Shown piece after piece: positions 1 to 9,307 of a DNA stretch of 64,000 nt. Source of the stretch: Streptomyces sp. ISL-10 (lineage in GTDB: Bacteria; Actinomycetota; Actinomycetes; Streptomycetales; Streptomycetaceae); assembly GCF_018614575.1 (NCBI RefSeq), contig NZ_JAGGOJ010000007.1, positions 124,001 to 188,000 of the forward strand, in the 5' to 3' direction. The notes beneath the pieces were generated by a model that worked only from the letters and a program-made list of their open reading frames with translations, was not told the DNA's origin and searched no databases. Every line of letters begins with the position of its first letter. Positions within the stretch are counted from its first letter, which is position 1. Position numbers and translations under genes: made by a program.

Positions 1-745
1 CCACGGCGTGGCGCCGATCGTGCACGAGGAGGCCGCCGAGCGGAAGCTCGCGACCATCGACGCGACCTGTCCGCTGGTAACCAAGGTCCACAAGGAGGCT
101 GTGCGTTTCGCCAAGGAGGACTACGACATCCTCCTCATCGGCCACGAGGGCCACGAGGAGGTCATCGGCACCTCCGGCGAGGCCCCCGACCACATCACGC
201 TCGTCGACGGCCCGGAGGACGTCGCCAACGTCGAGGTCCGCAACCCGGACAAGGTCGTCTGGCTCTCCCAGACCACGCTCTCCGTCGACGAGACGATGGA
301 GACGGTCGATGCCCTGAAGACGAAGTTCCCCGGTCTCATCTCCCCGCCGAGCGACGACATCTGCTACGCGACGCAGAACCGTCAGACGGCCGTCAAGCAG
401 ATGGGCGCCGAGGCCGACCTCGTCATCGTCGTCGGCTCGAAGAACTCGTCGAACTCGGTACGGCTCGTCGAGGTGGCACTGGGTGCGGGCGCCCACGGCG
501 CGCACCTGGTCGACTTCGCCGAGGAGATCGACGAGGCGTGGCTCGAGGGCGTCTCCACGGTCGGCGTCACCTCCGGCGCCTCCGTGCCCGAGGTGCTCGT
601 CGAGGGCGTGCTGGAGTGGCTGTCGAAGCGAGGCTTCGAGGACGTCGAGATCGTCAAGGCGGCAGAGGAGTCCATCACCTTCTCGCTGCCCAAGGAGCTG
701 CGCCGCGACCTGCGCGCCGAGGCGGCCGAGCTGTCCGGCCAGTAG
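1..745 (+). CDS. ispH: 4-hydroxy-3-methylbut-2-enyl diphosphate reductase, C-terminal part (5' end outside window)
   Basis: IspH (LytB) is the iron-sulfur enzyme that reduces HMBPP to IPP and DMAPP in the last step of the MEP isoprenoid pathway in the cytoplasm. The reading frame is open at the left edge and begins here with the family motif HGVAP. Further on are [14 protein letters not shown] and [12 protein letters not shown], which carry two of the three cluster-binding cysteines, then NSSNSVRL and TSGASVPE, which line the substrate pocket. About 248 codons are present, against roughly 310-340 for a full protein, so the N-terminal third with the first cysteine lies outside the window. It ends about 60 bp before ppgK on the same strand. 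Assignment is firm. Confidence 0.95.
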   Translation, partial: HGVAPIVHEEAAERKLATIDATCPLVTKVHKEAVRFAKEDYDILLIGHEGHEEVIGTSGEAPDHITLVDGPEDVANVEVRNPDKVVWLSQTTLSVDETMETVDALKTKFPGLISPPSDDICYATQNRQTAVKQMGAEADLVIVVGSKNSSNSVRLVEVALGAGAHGAHLVDFAEEIDEAWLEGVSTVGVTSGASVPEVLVEGVLEWLSKRGFEDVEIVKAAEESITFSLPKELRRDLRAEAAELSGQ

Positions 746-807
746 GTCACGCCGGGGCCCGCCGATCCCGCTCGTAACCGTCAGCACCTCCCCGTAACGT
801 TGTGTCC

Positions 808-1548
808 ATGAACGTCTTCGGAGTGGACATCGGCGGTTCCGGGATCAAGGGCGCTCCCGTGGATCTGGAGCGGGGCGACCTGGCCGCGGAGCGCCACAAG
901 GTGCTGACCCCGCAGCCATCGACGCCGGACGCGGTGGCGGACGGCGTCGCCGAGGTGGTCGCCCACTTCGGCTGGACCGGACCGGTCGGCATCACGTTCC
1001 CCGGCGTCGTCACCGGCGGCATCACCCGCACCGCGGCCAATGTCGACAAGGGCTGGGTCGACAAGGACGCGGCACGGTTCCTCGGCGACCGCCTCGGCGG
1101 ACTGCCGGTGACCGTGCTGAACGACGCGGACGCGGCGGGCGTGGCGGAGATGACGTTCGGCGCGGGCCGCGACCGCAAGGGCACGGTGGTCCTGCTGACG
1201 TTCGGTACGGGCATCGGCAGCGCGGTCTTCATCGACGGCCGCCTGGTCCCCAACACCGAGCTGGGCCACCTCGAGCTGAAGGGCTACGACGCCGAGAAGC
1301 GCGCCTCCAGCAAGGCCAAGGAGGACGAGGACCTGAGCTGGGCGCACTGGGCCCGTCGGGTCGAGAAGTACCTGGCACACGTGGAGATGCTGTTCTCCCC
1401 GGAACTGTTCGTCATCGGCGGCGGAGTGAGCCGCAAGGCCGACAAGTTCCTGCCGCTGATCGAGGGCGTGCGGGCGGAGATCGTGACCGCGGAGCTGCAG
1501 AACAACGCGGGCATCGTGGGGGCGGCGATGGCGGCGGCGGGGCGCTGA
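808..1548 (+). CDS. ppgK: Polyphosphate glucokinase (ROK family)
   Basis: Phosphorylates glucose in the cytoplasm using inorganic polyphosphate (or ATP), an actinobacterial enzyme. The N-terminus reads [13 protein letters not shown], the phosphate-binding loop of the sugar kinase fold; [15 protein letters not shown] contains the catalytic aspartate; [10 protein letters not shown] and ELGHLELKG are the second phosphate loop and the ROK-type signature. The tail segment [16 protein letters not shown] is typical of PpgK rather than of general ROK glucokinases, which also carry a zinc-binding Cys cluster not seen here. ATG at 808 is preferred; an in-frame GTG lies two codons upstream. The product is 246 residues, the usual size. 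It follows ispH on the same strand. Confidence 0.93.
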   Translation: MNVFGVDIGGSGIKGAPVDLERGDLAAERHKVLTPQPSTPDAVADGVAEVVAHFGWTGPVGITFPGVVTGGITRTAANVDKGWVDKDAARFLGDRLGGLPVTVLNDADAAGVAEMTFGAGRDRKGTVVLLTFGTGIGSAVFIDGRLVPNTELGHLELKGYDAEKRASSKAKEDEDLSWAHWARRVEKYLAHVEMLFSPELFVIGGGVSRKADKFLPLIEGVRAEIVTAELQNNAGIVGAAMAAAGR

Positions 1549-1691
1549 ATCGCGCGGGGCCGCCGGGGGCCGCTTGCGGGGGTGGCCGTCCCCGAACCGT
1601 CAGCCCCGCGTGCGGCCTGCCCAGGCGGTCAGTCGTGACGCGTCCTGTCCGCTCAGGCCGGCAGCCGTGACACGTGCTGCTGCCCGCGGGG

Positions 1692-2285
1692 TCAGCCCTG
1701 GCGCGTGCGGCCGCCCGTGCCGCTCTCGCCCGACCGCCCCGGTCCTTGCGCTGCACGGGCCCGCCGCTGGCGGCGCCCCATCATCCGTACCTTGCGTACG
1801 CAGGTGATCAGTCCGGCGATCAGCGTCCCGCCGTACAGCCAGCCCGCGTGCACGGCGAGCGCGGTGACGACGGCCATGGTCTGCCCGCCGAAGCCGCCGT
1901 CGCCGCCCGAGATCGGCACGATCCCCACGGCGAAGGCGATCGGGACGATGACCGGAGCCATCACCACGTCGGCCTCGCGCACCCACAGTGCGGTCAGCGC
2001 GCTGACGGACAGGAACAGCAGCCCGTAGACCACCGCGGAGCCGTCCAGGAGCAGCCGGTCCAGGCCGCCGAGCACCAGCATGACCGTGGCCCCGAAAAGT
2101 CCGGCGCCGAGGCCGGTCAGTCGTGGGTTCGGCAGCCGGCGCAGTGCGAGGACGACCGGCGGCGCCGGCCGCGGAGGCCGGGCGGGCACGGGGTAGACGG
2201 TCCCGTCGGCGAGTGCGCCCCGGGCGGGAAGAGTGTCCTGCGGTCGCTGCCGAGGCTGGGGGCGACGAGTCCTGTGCTGCTCCAC
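1692..2285 (-). CDS. DUF6542-type membrane protein
   Basis: Integral membrane protein of unknown function found next to ppgK and ychF in streptomycetes (family recalled, not searched). The chosen GTG at 2285 begins a basic cytoplasmic stretch (VEQHRTRRPQPRQ); longer in-frame starts exist up to 2426 but give low-complexity sequence. From about residue 55 there are hydrophobic segments LTGLGAGLFGATVMLVLGG, VVYGLLFLSVSALTALW, VVMAPVIVPIAFAVGIVPI and MAVVTALAVHAGWLYGGTL, so four or five membrane helices, followed by a basic tail (MGRRQRRARAAQG). It is convergent with ppgK and divergent from ychF, with about 195 bp to the latter. No enzymatic motif is visible. Confidence 0.7.
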   Translation of the reverse strand: MEQHRTRRPQPRQRPQDTLPARGALADGTVYPVPARPPRPAPPVVLALRRLPNPRLTGLGAGLFGATVMLVLGGLDRLLLDGSAVVYGLLFLSVSALTALWVREADVVMAPVIVPIAFAVGIVPISGGDGGFGGQTMAVVTALAVHAGWLYGGTLIAGLITCVRKVRMMGRRQRRARAAQGPGRSGESGTGGRTRQG

Positions 2286-2480
2286 ATCGACCAACGTAGG
2301 TCGCCGGGAGCCGGTACGGAGGTACCAGACACGCCCTTTGGCCGACCTTGGCCGTTCGTTCGACTTCCGGCGGCCGTCGCTGCCCGGCGCGCCCCGCCCG
2401 TAAACTGGTGGATCGGCCCCCTCCAAACAGGGCCGTACGGCCCCCGCCAGTCCTCACTCTCCACTCAGGAAGTCGCCAAC

Positions 2481-3569
<1,089 letters not shown>

Positions 3570-3624
3570 CGGGCTGACGCCATGATCGGCTGAGATGCTG
3601 GTCAGGCAGTAAAACCCCAGTTCA

Positions 3625-3650
3625 GGGGCCAGATCTTATGGTCTGGCCCC
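3625..3650 (+). terminator. Terminator of ychF
   Basis: Perfect 9-bp inverted repeat GGGGCCAGA / TCTGGCCCC with an 8-nt loop, 55 bp after the ychF stop codon and followed by a T-rich stretch (TTCCTGTTCT). Confidence 0.75.
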
Positions 3651-4149
3651 TTCCTGTTCTCTCCGGCCGGATCAGCCTGTTTCCTGGCCGTGTGCTGACT
3701 TGGCGCTGACTCTCGGGGCGGGTCTGTACGTGCTTTGAGCTGGGGTTTCCGGGTGCCGTGTGAGGCCGGACAGAACGAGGGGCGCACCGAGGGAGGGGCA
3801 CGGCAAACCCGGTGCGCATGGGAAGGGGCGCCGGGCAGGCTTTTCCCCGGTGTGGAAGGGCAGTGCCCGGTAGTGCCGGATCCAGGACCTGGAGGAGGCC
3901 GAGCCGACGACTCTCCGAACCGGACGGTTGCCGTAAAGGCAACCTTGCGCCACCGCTCCGGGGTGCCGACCGCGAGACCCGGACAGGGATTGGGGCGGCG
4001 TCGGGAGACGATCACGCAGGAGCGCCGTGGCCTGTGTGAAGGCGGTGCGTACCTGGGCGAGTTCGTCGGGAGACAGGCCGGGGGCCGATGGCGGCGGAAG
4101 GTGACGCCGCGGGGTCACATCGGCGTCGTCGAGCAGGTCGACCAGAGAG
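3651..4149. other. Gene-free stretch at left edge of the accessory region
   Basis: No convincing gene in about 500 bp. An imperfect inverted repeat joins AAACCCCAGTTCA at 3612-3624 to TGAGCTGGGGTTT at 3736-3748 (12 of 13 positions pair), bracketing the ychF terminator. A minus-strand peptide around 4000-4130 (reading LSPDELAQVRTAFTQATALL) looks protein-like but has no plausible full-length frame and is probably another decayed fragment. Confidence 0.5.
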
Positions 4150-4700
4150 ACTCACAGCGGGCTGGCCGGCCCAGCGCACGGGCATCCTCGTACGCCGACT
4201 GCCGGTAGGGCTGGTGGACCGTGCGGGCGACCTGCTGTGCCGCGTCGCGGTCCCGGACCTGACCGAACAGGGCCTGCCGCGACCCGACACCTGCCTGTAC
4301 TCCCGGGTGCGGGAGGGCGCGATCCCGATGCCCGACGCGGGCCTGATCGACGCGGTGCGCGGCGGGCCGGTCGAAGTGGTCACGGCGGTGGAGTCGTTCG
4401 ACAACCGCAAGGTGGTACTGGCGGACGGCACCCGCATCAGCCCGGACGCGGTGATCGCGGCGACGGGCTACCGGCGGGGCCTGGTGGGCCACCTCGGTGT
4501 ACCGGACGACCGGGGGCAGCCGCGGGCGCGACGCGGGTGCGCGGCCGAGGGTGCGGAGGGTCTGTACTTCACGGGCTGCACGAACCCGTCCACCGGGATG
4601 CGGCGCGATCGCGAGGACCGTGTCGAGGGGCTGAGCGGCGGCACCCGGGTGGGTGGGAGACTCTTCGGGTTCGCAGGTGTGACGCCGCGGGCAGGGAACG
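4150..4700 (+). pseudogene. Remnant of a flavin-containing monooxygenase
   Basis: Translation in one frame between about 4170 and 4640 resembles the C-terminal third of FAD/NADPH-dependent flavin monooxygenases: a segment GLVDRAGDLLCRVAVPDL, then VVLADGTRISPDAVIAATGY with the family's ATGY motif, then GLYFTGCTNPSTGMRR, the usual C-terminal FAD-site segment. The N-terminal two thirds, including both Rossmann GxGxxG motifs, are absent; upstream sequence does not restore them. Downstream, the normal stop is lost and the frame runs on into unrelated sequence until about 4918. It is a dead gene fragment lying between the housekeeping block and the lanthipeptide cluster, and probably marks an old recombination junction. 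Confidence 0.7.
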
Positions 4701-4917
4701 TCGCCGACCCCGCGTCACGTCGGGTGCCGCCCCGCCCCCGGGCGTGTGGGGCAGGGCTGGCCGTTCGACAAGTAAGCGACGCAGTCGTTTATTTGGCACC
4801 CGGCTGCCCGAAGAACCGTTTGACCAGGTCAGAAGCCGTGAATCACGCCCCGGGAAACGCAGTCGGCACCTGGGCCAACCTCCTCTGCAGGCACGTGCGG
4901 AGAACGTCGGAACATTA

Positions 4918-5829
4918 GTGTCCAGCACTATGGTCATTCCCGCAGCAGCGCCGCTGGCAGCGGCGCCGTCCTCCGGCACAGCTCCTCCCGCGATCAGCAT
5001 CCGCAACCTGCGGATGCGCTATGGGTCACGCGACGTACTCCACGGAGTGGACCTCGACGTACAGCGCGGCGAGGTGCTCGCGCTGCTCGGCCCGAACGGG
5101 GCGGGGAAGAGCACCACGATTGAGATCCTCGAAGGGTTCCGTCGCCGTTCGAGCGGCGACGTCAGCGTGCTGGGGACCGATCCCGAGAACGCCGGAGACG
5201 CGTGGCGGGCCCGGGTGGGCATCGTCATGCAGTCCTGGCGCGACCATGCCCGCTGGCGGGTCCAGGATCTGGTCGAGCACTTCGCGCTGTACTACCCCGA
5301 CGCCCGCGACCCGCAGGAGCTGCTGGACACCGTCGGGCTGACCGAGCAGGCCGGCCAGGAGTGCCAGAAGCTGTCGGGCGGCCAGCGGCGGCGCCTGGAT
5401 GTCGCGTTGGGCATCATCGGTAAGCCGGAACTGCTCTTCCTCGACGAACCGACCACCGGGTTCGACCCGGAGGCTCGGCGCGACTTCCACACACTGGTCG
5501 AACGGCTCAGCTCGGTGGAAGGCATGACCGTCCTGCTCACCACCCACGATCTCGCCGAGGCGGAACGACTGGCCGATCACATCGCGGTGCTGGTCGGGGG
5601 CCGACTCATCGCCTCGGGGTCCATCGAACAACTGGCCGCCCAGATACAGGCGGACGCGGAGGTCCGCTGGTCGGAGGCCGGAGAGCGGCACCATCAGCAG
5701 ACCAACGACCCGTCCCGTCTGGTGTGGGAACTCCACACCCGGCTCGGCGGACCGATCCCCGACCTGGAGGTGCGCCGGCCCACGCTGGAGGACACCTATC
5801 TGGGCATGCTCCACCAGGAGGAAGCGTGA
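4918..5829 (+). CDS. ABC transporter ATP-binding protein (ABC-2 type, probable immunity/export)
   Basis: Cytoplasmic ATPase of a two-component ABC-2 drug/peptide exporter; partner of the next gene. Visible motifs in order: Walker A GPNGAGKST, Q-loop in IVMQSWRDHARW, signature LSGGQRRRLDVALG, Walker B LLFLDEPTTGFDPEA, H-loop TTHDLAEAERLADH. The C-terminal 80 residues are the small accessory domain common in DrrA/CcmA-type exporters. The GTG at 4918 or ATG at 4930 is the start; neither has a strong ribosome site, so the mRNA may be leaderless. The open frame upstream is the monooxygenase debris region. The stop overlaps the permease start (GTGA). First gene of the lanthipeptide cluster's left arm, so self-resistance or secretion of the product is the likely role (inference). 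Confidence 0.85.
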   Translation: MSSTMVIPAAAPLAAAPSSGTAPPAISIRNLRMRYGSRDVLHGVDLDVQRGEVLALLGPNGAGKSTTIEILEGFRRRSSGDVSVLGTDPENAGDAWRARVGIVMQSWRDHARWRVQDLVEHFALYYPDARDPQELLDTVGLTEQAGQECQKLSGGQRRRLDVALGIIGKPELLFLDEPTTGFDPEARRDFHTLVERLSSVEGMTVLLTTHDLAEAERLADHIAVLVGGRLIASGSIEQLAAQIQADAEVRWSEAGERHHQQTNDPSRLVWELHTRLGGPIPDLEVRRPTLEDTYLGMLHQEEA

Positions 5830-6674
5830 TCAGCCGACAGGCCCTCGTCGTTGGGCTGCACCGGGGAAAGACCGAACTGCGGCAGACCGTGCGCACCCCG
5901 CGTGAGTACCTGGGGCATCTGGGCAACCCGGCCATGTTCCTCTTCACCGCGTCCTTGCAGACCGGGAACATCCCGGGCAGCTCGGTGGCCTCCTCCCAAA
6001 TGGTGATCGCCGGAGGCGTGGCGTCGCTGCTCCTCCTGGTCGCGATGGTCTGGCTGCCGCAGCAGTTGGCCACGGAGCGCGAGGACGGCACGCTGCTGCG
6101 CCTGAGGGGCACACCCGGCGGAATGTTCGCCTACCTCGTGGGCAAGACCCTGATGGTCATCACGATCGCTGTCCTCAGCATCGTGGTCCTCCTCGTCGGA
6201 GGCGCAGCCATCACCGATTCCGGGTTCCCGCAGAGTCTCGGCCAGTGGTGCACGCTCCTCTGGGTCGTCACCCTGGGTCTGGTCGCCCTCACCCTGATCG
6301 GCGCGGCAGTCGGCGCCGTTCTGCCCAATCCGCGCCAGGCGCTGGCCTGGGTCATGATCCCCATGATCGGACTGCTCTTCGTCTCGGGAATCTTCTTCCC
6401 GGTCACGAGCATGCCGCAGTGGCTGCAGGTCATCGGCCAGGTCTTCCCGCTCAAGTGGATCGCACAGGGCGTTCGCTCGGCGTTGCTGCCGGACAGCGCG
6501 ATCGTCGCCGAAACCGGTCAGGCGTGGCAGCACTGGCAGACGTTCGGTGTTCTCGGCGGCTGGATCCTGCTCGGCCTGCTGCTCGCCCCCCGGCTCCTGC
6601 TCAACTCCTCACGTCGTGAGTCCGGGAGCCGGTTGACGGCGCGCCGCGAACTCGTCGGCCAACGCTCCTACTGA
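5826..6674 (+). CDS. ABC-2 type transporter permease
   Basis: Membrane partner of the preceding ATPase. About 282 residues with the ABC2_membrane pattern: a cytoplasmic N-terminus with REYLGHLGNPAMFLF, six hydrophobic segments including VIAGGVASLLLLVAMVWL, MVITIAVLSIVVLLVGGAA, VVTLGLVALTLIGAAVGAVL and MIPMIGLLFVSGIFFPV, the loop QLATEREDGTLLRLRGTP that usually couples to the ATPase, and a last helix GVLGGWILLGLLLAPRL. The GTG start overlaps the ATPase stop by 4 bp (GTGA), showing translational coupling. A good ribosome site (GAGGGAAG) for the next gene lies just after its stop, so the five genes from 4918 to 9234 read as one operon. Confidence 0.85.
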   Translation: MISRQALVVGLHRGKTELRQTVRTPREYLGHLGNPAMFLFTASLQTGNIPGSSVASSQMVIAGGVASLLLLVAMVWLPQQLATEREDGTLLRLRGTPGGMFAYLVGKTLMVITIAVLSIVVLLVGGAAITDSGFPQSLGQWCTLLWVVTLGLVALTLIGAAVGAVLPNPRQALAWVMIPMIGLLFVSGIFFPVTSMPQWLQVIGQVFPLKWIAQGVRSALLPDSAIVAETGQAWQHWQTFGVLGGWILLGLLLAPRLLLNSSRRESGSRLTARRELVGQRSY

Positions 6675-6687
6675 GGGAAGAAAAACC

Positions 6688-7668
6688 ATGGCCCCCCGGC
6701 ACAAAACCAGCATCATGTACCCGATCCAGCCCACGAACACCGGGCAGATCCTTCCCGTCGCCCGACTGCTGCAACGCCGTGGTTCGGGAAGGTTGTGGCT
6801 CGGGCAGTCCCTGCGCCTGGACACGCACCAACTCTTCGCGACCCTGGCCGGCATGGGACTACGGATCCCCATGGGCAGCGGAGTGACCCTCGCGCCCCTG
6901 CGGCACCCCTATGACGCCGCCGTGCAGGCGCGCTCCGTCGCCGCGCTCACCGGCGCACCGTACGTGGCCGGTATCGGCCCGGCCGCCCCGGAGTTCCAGG
7001 AATCCCTGCTGCCGGCCCGCTACGCCAAGCCCCTCACCGCGATGCGGGAGTACATGACCTCCATGCGGGAGCTGCTCGACGGCAAAGTGGCGCGCCACGA
7101 CGGCGAATACCACTCCATCGACGCGCAACTCATCTCCCTGGACGCCCCGCCGGTCGAGCTCGGCCTCGGCGTGCTGCGCCCGCGGATGGCGCGGATGGCA
7201 GGCGCTGTCGCCGACGTGGCCGTCACCTGGATGACGCCCGCCGACTACGTCGCCGACACGCTGGTGCCCGCACTGGCCGAGGGTGCGGCGGAGGCAGGCC
7301 GCAAGGCCCCACGTGTCGCGACCGTGGTCCATGTCGCCGTCGCCCGGCCCGGTCGTGACATCCGCCTGGCGGCCCGCCGGGGCGCGGGCGCTCATCTCAG
7401 CGCCGCCCACTACACCGACATGCTGCGCCGGGCGGGGGTGCAGGCGTACGCGGACGATCCGGACGCGGGGGCGGACGCCTTGGTGGACGCGGGTGTATTC
7501 GTGTCCGGGACGCCCGACGAGATCGCGGCCGAACTCCACCGCTACCGGCTCAACGGCGTGGACGAGGTCGTGCTGAATCCGGCCGGCGTGATCCATACGG
7601 AAGGGCTGGGCGCCACCATGACCGATCTCCAGGAGATCCTCGCGGCCGAAGACCGGCTCCATGGCTGA
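6688..7668 (+). CDS. F420-dependent (LLM class) oxidoreductase, LxmJ-like candidate dehydroalanine reductase
   Basis: Member of the luciferase-like (beta/alpha)8-barrel flavin/F420 family. Characteristic segments are GVTLAPLRHPYDAAVQARSVAALTG (barrel strand 2-3 region), YVAGIGPAAPEF, and VFVSGTPDEIAAELHRYRLNGVDEVVLNPAG near the C-terminus, which is the usual SGTPDEIAERL end of this family. In lexapeptide biosynthesis an enzyme of this class (LxmJ) reduces dehydroalanine in the peptide to D-alanine with reduced F420; applying that role here is inference from neighbours. ATG at 6688 has a clear GAGGGAAG site. The last codons overlap the next gene by 8 bp. 326 residues. Confidence 0.75.
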   Translation: MAPRHKTSIMYPIQPTNTGQILPVARLLQRRGSGRLWLGQSLRLDTHQLFATLAGMGLRIPMGSGVTLAPLRHPYDAAVQARSVAALTGAPYVAGIGPAAPEFQESLLPARYAKPLTAMREYMTSMRELLDGKVARHDGEYHSIDAQLISLDAPPVELGLGVLRPRMARMAGAVADVAVTWMTPADYVADTLVPALAEGAAEAGRKAPRVATVVHVAVARPGRDIRLAARRGAGAHLSAAHYTDMLRRAGVQAYADDPDAGADALVDAGVFVSGTPDEIAAELHRYRLNGVDEVVLNPAGVIHTEGLGATMTDLQEILAAEDRLHG

Positions 7669-8293
7669 AGCGACACAGGTGCCCGCGGGATCGGCGCCGG
7701 CATTCGGTGCCCGCAAAGTACTCTTCGTCGGAACCGGCGCCATCGGGGTGATGTTCATGCCGATGTGGGTCAACTGGCTGCGGACCGCGTACCCCGCTGT
7801 CGAGCTGCGGACGATGGTCACCCGGTCCGCAGAACGGTTCGTCACGCGGACCGCGCTCACGGCGTTCGCCGGCGACGAGGTACTGCGGGATGTGTGGCCG
7901 GACGAGCCCGAAGTGGGCGCTCGTCACGTCGAGCTCGCGCAGTGGCCGGACGCGATCGTGGTTCACCCGGCAACGTTCCACTTCGTCAGCCGCCTGGCGC
8001 TCGGCGTCGCCGACACGCCCCTCATGCTCGCCCTGCAATGCACCCGGGCACCCATCGCCGTCGCTCCGGCGTTGCCACCCTCCGGAGTGGAATCGTTCGC
8101 TTACCGGCAACACGTCGCGGCGCTCGAACAGCGCCCCAACGTGACCGTGGTGCCCCCGCAGCCCGGCTTCAGCGTGACAACCGGACGTATGGACGCCGCC
8201 GTCGCCACCCCGCTGCCCGAGGTCGTACCCGCACTCGAACGCCTCCGGGCGCGGCTGGCGGCCGGTGGCGCCGAGCACCGGGGCGCGCAGTGA
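7661..8293 (+). CDS. Cysteine decarboxylase flavoprotein (LanD/LxmD-like, HFCD family)
   Basis: Homo-oligomeric flavin cysteine decarboxylase fold, as in EpiD, PPC decarboxylase and LxmD. After a short extension comes KVLFVGTGAIGVMFMPMW, the flavin-binding start of the Rossmann-like domain; ARHVELAQWPDAIVVHPAT holds the catalytic histidine (about residue 89) and the P-A-T segment equivalent to PASAN; PSGVESFAYRQHVAALE is the substrate clamp region usually P-x-M-N-x-x-M-W, here changed. Expected reaction: oxidative decarboxylation of the C-terminal Cys of a modified precursor, giving an aminoenethiol that cyclises to aminovinyl-(methyl)cysteine. Both precursors in this cluster end in Cys, which fits. 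Overlaps its neighbours at both ends (8 bp and 4 bp), so it is tightly coupled in the operon. Confidence 0.82.
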   Translation: MAEATQVPAGSAPAFGARKVLFVGTGAIGVMFMPMWVNWLRTAYPAVELRTMVTRSAERFVTRTALTAFAGDEVLRDVWPDEPEVGARHVELAQWPDAIVVHPATFHFVSRLALGVADTPLMLALQCTRAPIAVAPALPPSGVESFAYRQHVAALEQRPNVTVVPPQPGFSVTTGRMDAAVATPLPEVVPALERLRARLAAGGAEHRGAQ

Positions 8294-9234
8294 CGGGTAC
8301 CACCGCGCCTCCGGTGGAGGAATTCGCTACCGGCTTCCTGCGGACAGCCGTCCACGCGGACGACCGCGGTTATGCGTGGGTCCGTCGGCCGGGCGCCGAC
8401 CGTCCGGCACCCCTGACCCCTCCCAGCGCTCCCGTCCGCTCCGCGATCCGCTCCCTGGAGCCGACGAACCCGTTCCTGGCGCTCCCGGAGGTGGTCGGGG
8501 ACGCCCTGCTCTACCGGGTCCCTGGGCCGGTCGCAGTGGCGAAGCTCTGCGTGGGGAGCGATCCCCGCCTCACTCCGGGGCGCGTCGCTTCGGCCATGGC
8601 CAGTACGGGCCATGGCCTGCGTCTGCTCCACACCGCGGATCCCTCCCTGGCAGCGTCCGGGCCGCCGGGCCCGGCCCGGCTGGCGGCATGGATGCGTCAC
8701 GGCAGAGGACCGCGGGCCGCGACGGCCTTCCACACTGTGGTCCGCCGACGGCTCGGCACTGCCCGGTGGAGCCACGTGGAGGGCTGGTGCGAGTCGCTGG
8801 CCACCGATCTCGCGGACGGCGTCTTCCTGCACGGGGCACCGAGTCTGGGATCGGTCATCGCGGGGAGCGGGCCGGGAAGCGGCTGCCTGCTCACCGGTGA
8901 GGACGTGGCCCGCGGGCCCGCGGACTTCGATTTGGGCTGGCTGCTGGGAGAGTTCGCGGAATGGCGGATGACGCTCCTGCGCGGGACACCGGGCCTGGTC
9001 ATGGACCCGCGGGACTACCACGCCGCTCTCGGCGGGCTGTGCCAGGCGTACGGTGTGCCGGCCGACCGGGTGGCGGCGGGGCGCGCGGCGGCGCTGCGGA
9101 TCTTCACTCACGCGCACGACTTCGCCGCGTACATGGGATGGCATTCCGAACTGCTCGAGTACGCCTCGTCCATCGCGGAGCTGATCGACGAGGACGGCGC
9201 GCAGGCGCTGCCCGGCTCGCTTTCGGTCCTGTGA
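8290..9234 (+). CDS. Degenerate kinase-like protein, candidate LxmX-type lanthipeptide maturation factor
   Basis: A 314-residue cytoplasmic protein with faint features of the aminoglycoside-phosphotransferase fold: VAVAKLCVGSD (residues 81-91) in the position of the ATP-lysine strand, LRLLHTADPSL (110-120) like the LHxxD helix, HGAPSLGSV (181-189) where active kinases have HGDxxxxN, and DFDLGWLLGEFAEW (212-225) like the metal-binding D-x-D segment. The catalytic Asp is Ala here, so it is likely a pseudokinase. Class V lanthipeptide clusters contain a third conserved protein, LxmX, beside LxmK and LxmY; this is the only unassigned candidate, but homology to LxmX could not be tested. GTG start overlaps the decarboxylase stop (GTGA). 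Operon end, followed by a long terminator. Confidence 0.6.
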   Translation: MTGTTAPPVEEFATGFLRTAVHADDRGYAWVRRPGADRPAPLTPPSAPVRSAIRSLEPTNPFLALPEVVGDALLYRVPGPVAVAKLCVGSDPRLTPGRVASAMASTGHGLRLLHTADPSLAASGPPGPARLAAWMRHGRGPRAATAFHTVVRRRLGTARWSHVEGWCESLATDLADGVFLHGAPSLGSVIAGSGPGSGCLLTGEDVARGPADFDLGWLLGEFAEWRMTLLRGTPGLVMDPRDYHAALGGLCQAYGVPADRVAAGRAAALRIFTHAHDFAAYMGWHSELLEYASSIAELIDEDGAQALPGSLSVL

Positions 9235-9248
9235 GCACCGCAAGGACA

Positions 9249-9288
9249 CCGACACCCCCTGGCGGCAGTCGCCGCCAGGGGGTGTCGG
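9249..9288. terminator. Bidirectional terminator between convergent genes
   Basis: Perfect 18-bp inverted repeat (9249-9266 with 9271-9288) around the loop AGTC, 15 bp after the stop of the left-arm operon and 20 bp from the end of the opposing HTH gene. Confidence 0.88.
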
Positions 9289-9307
9289 ACATCCGGATCA
9301 GCCGGCC

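Noticed and set aside
1674..2480. Long upstream extension of the ychF frame
   Set aside because: It is antisense to the DUF6542 gene and low in complexity; YchF proteins begin at the P-loop strand.
3612..3748. Imperfect inverted repeat around the ychF terminator as an IS end or attachment site
   Set aside because: No transposase or integrase nearby and no target duplication; kept only as a note in the gap entry.
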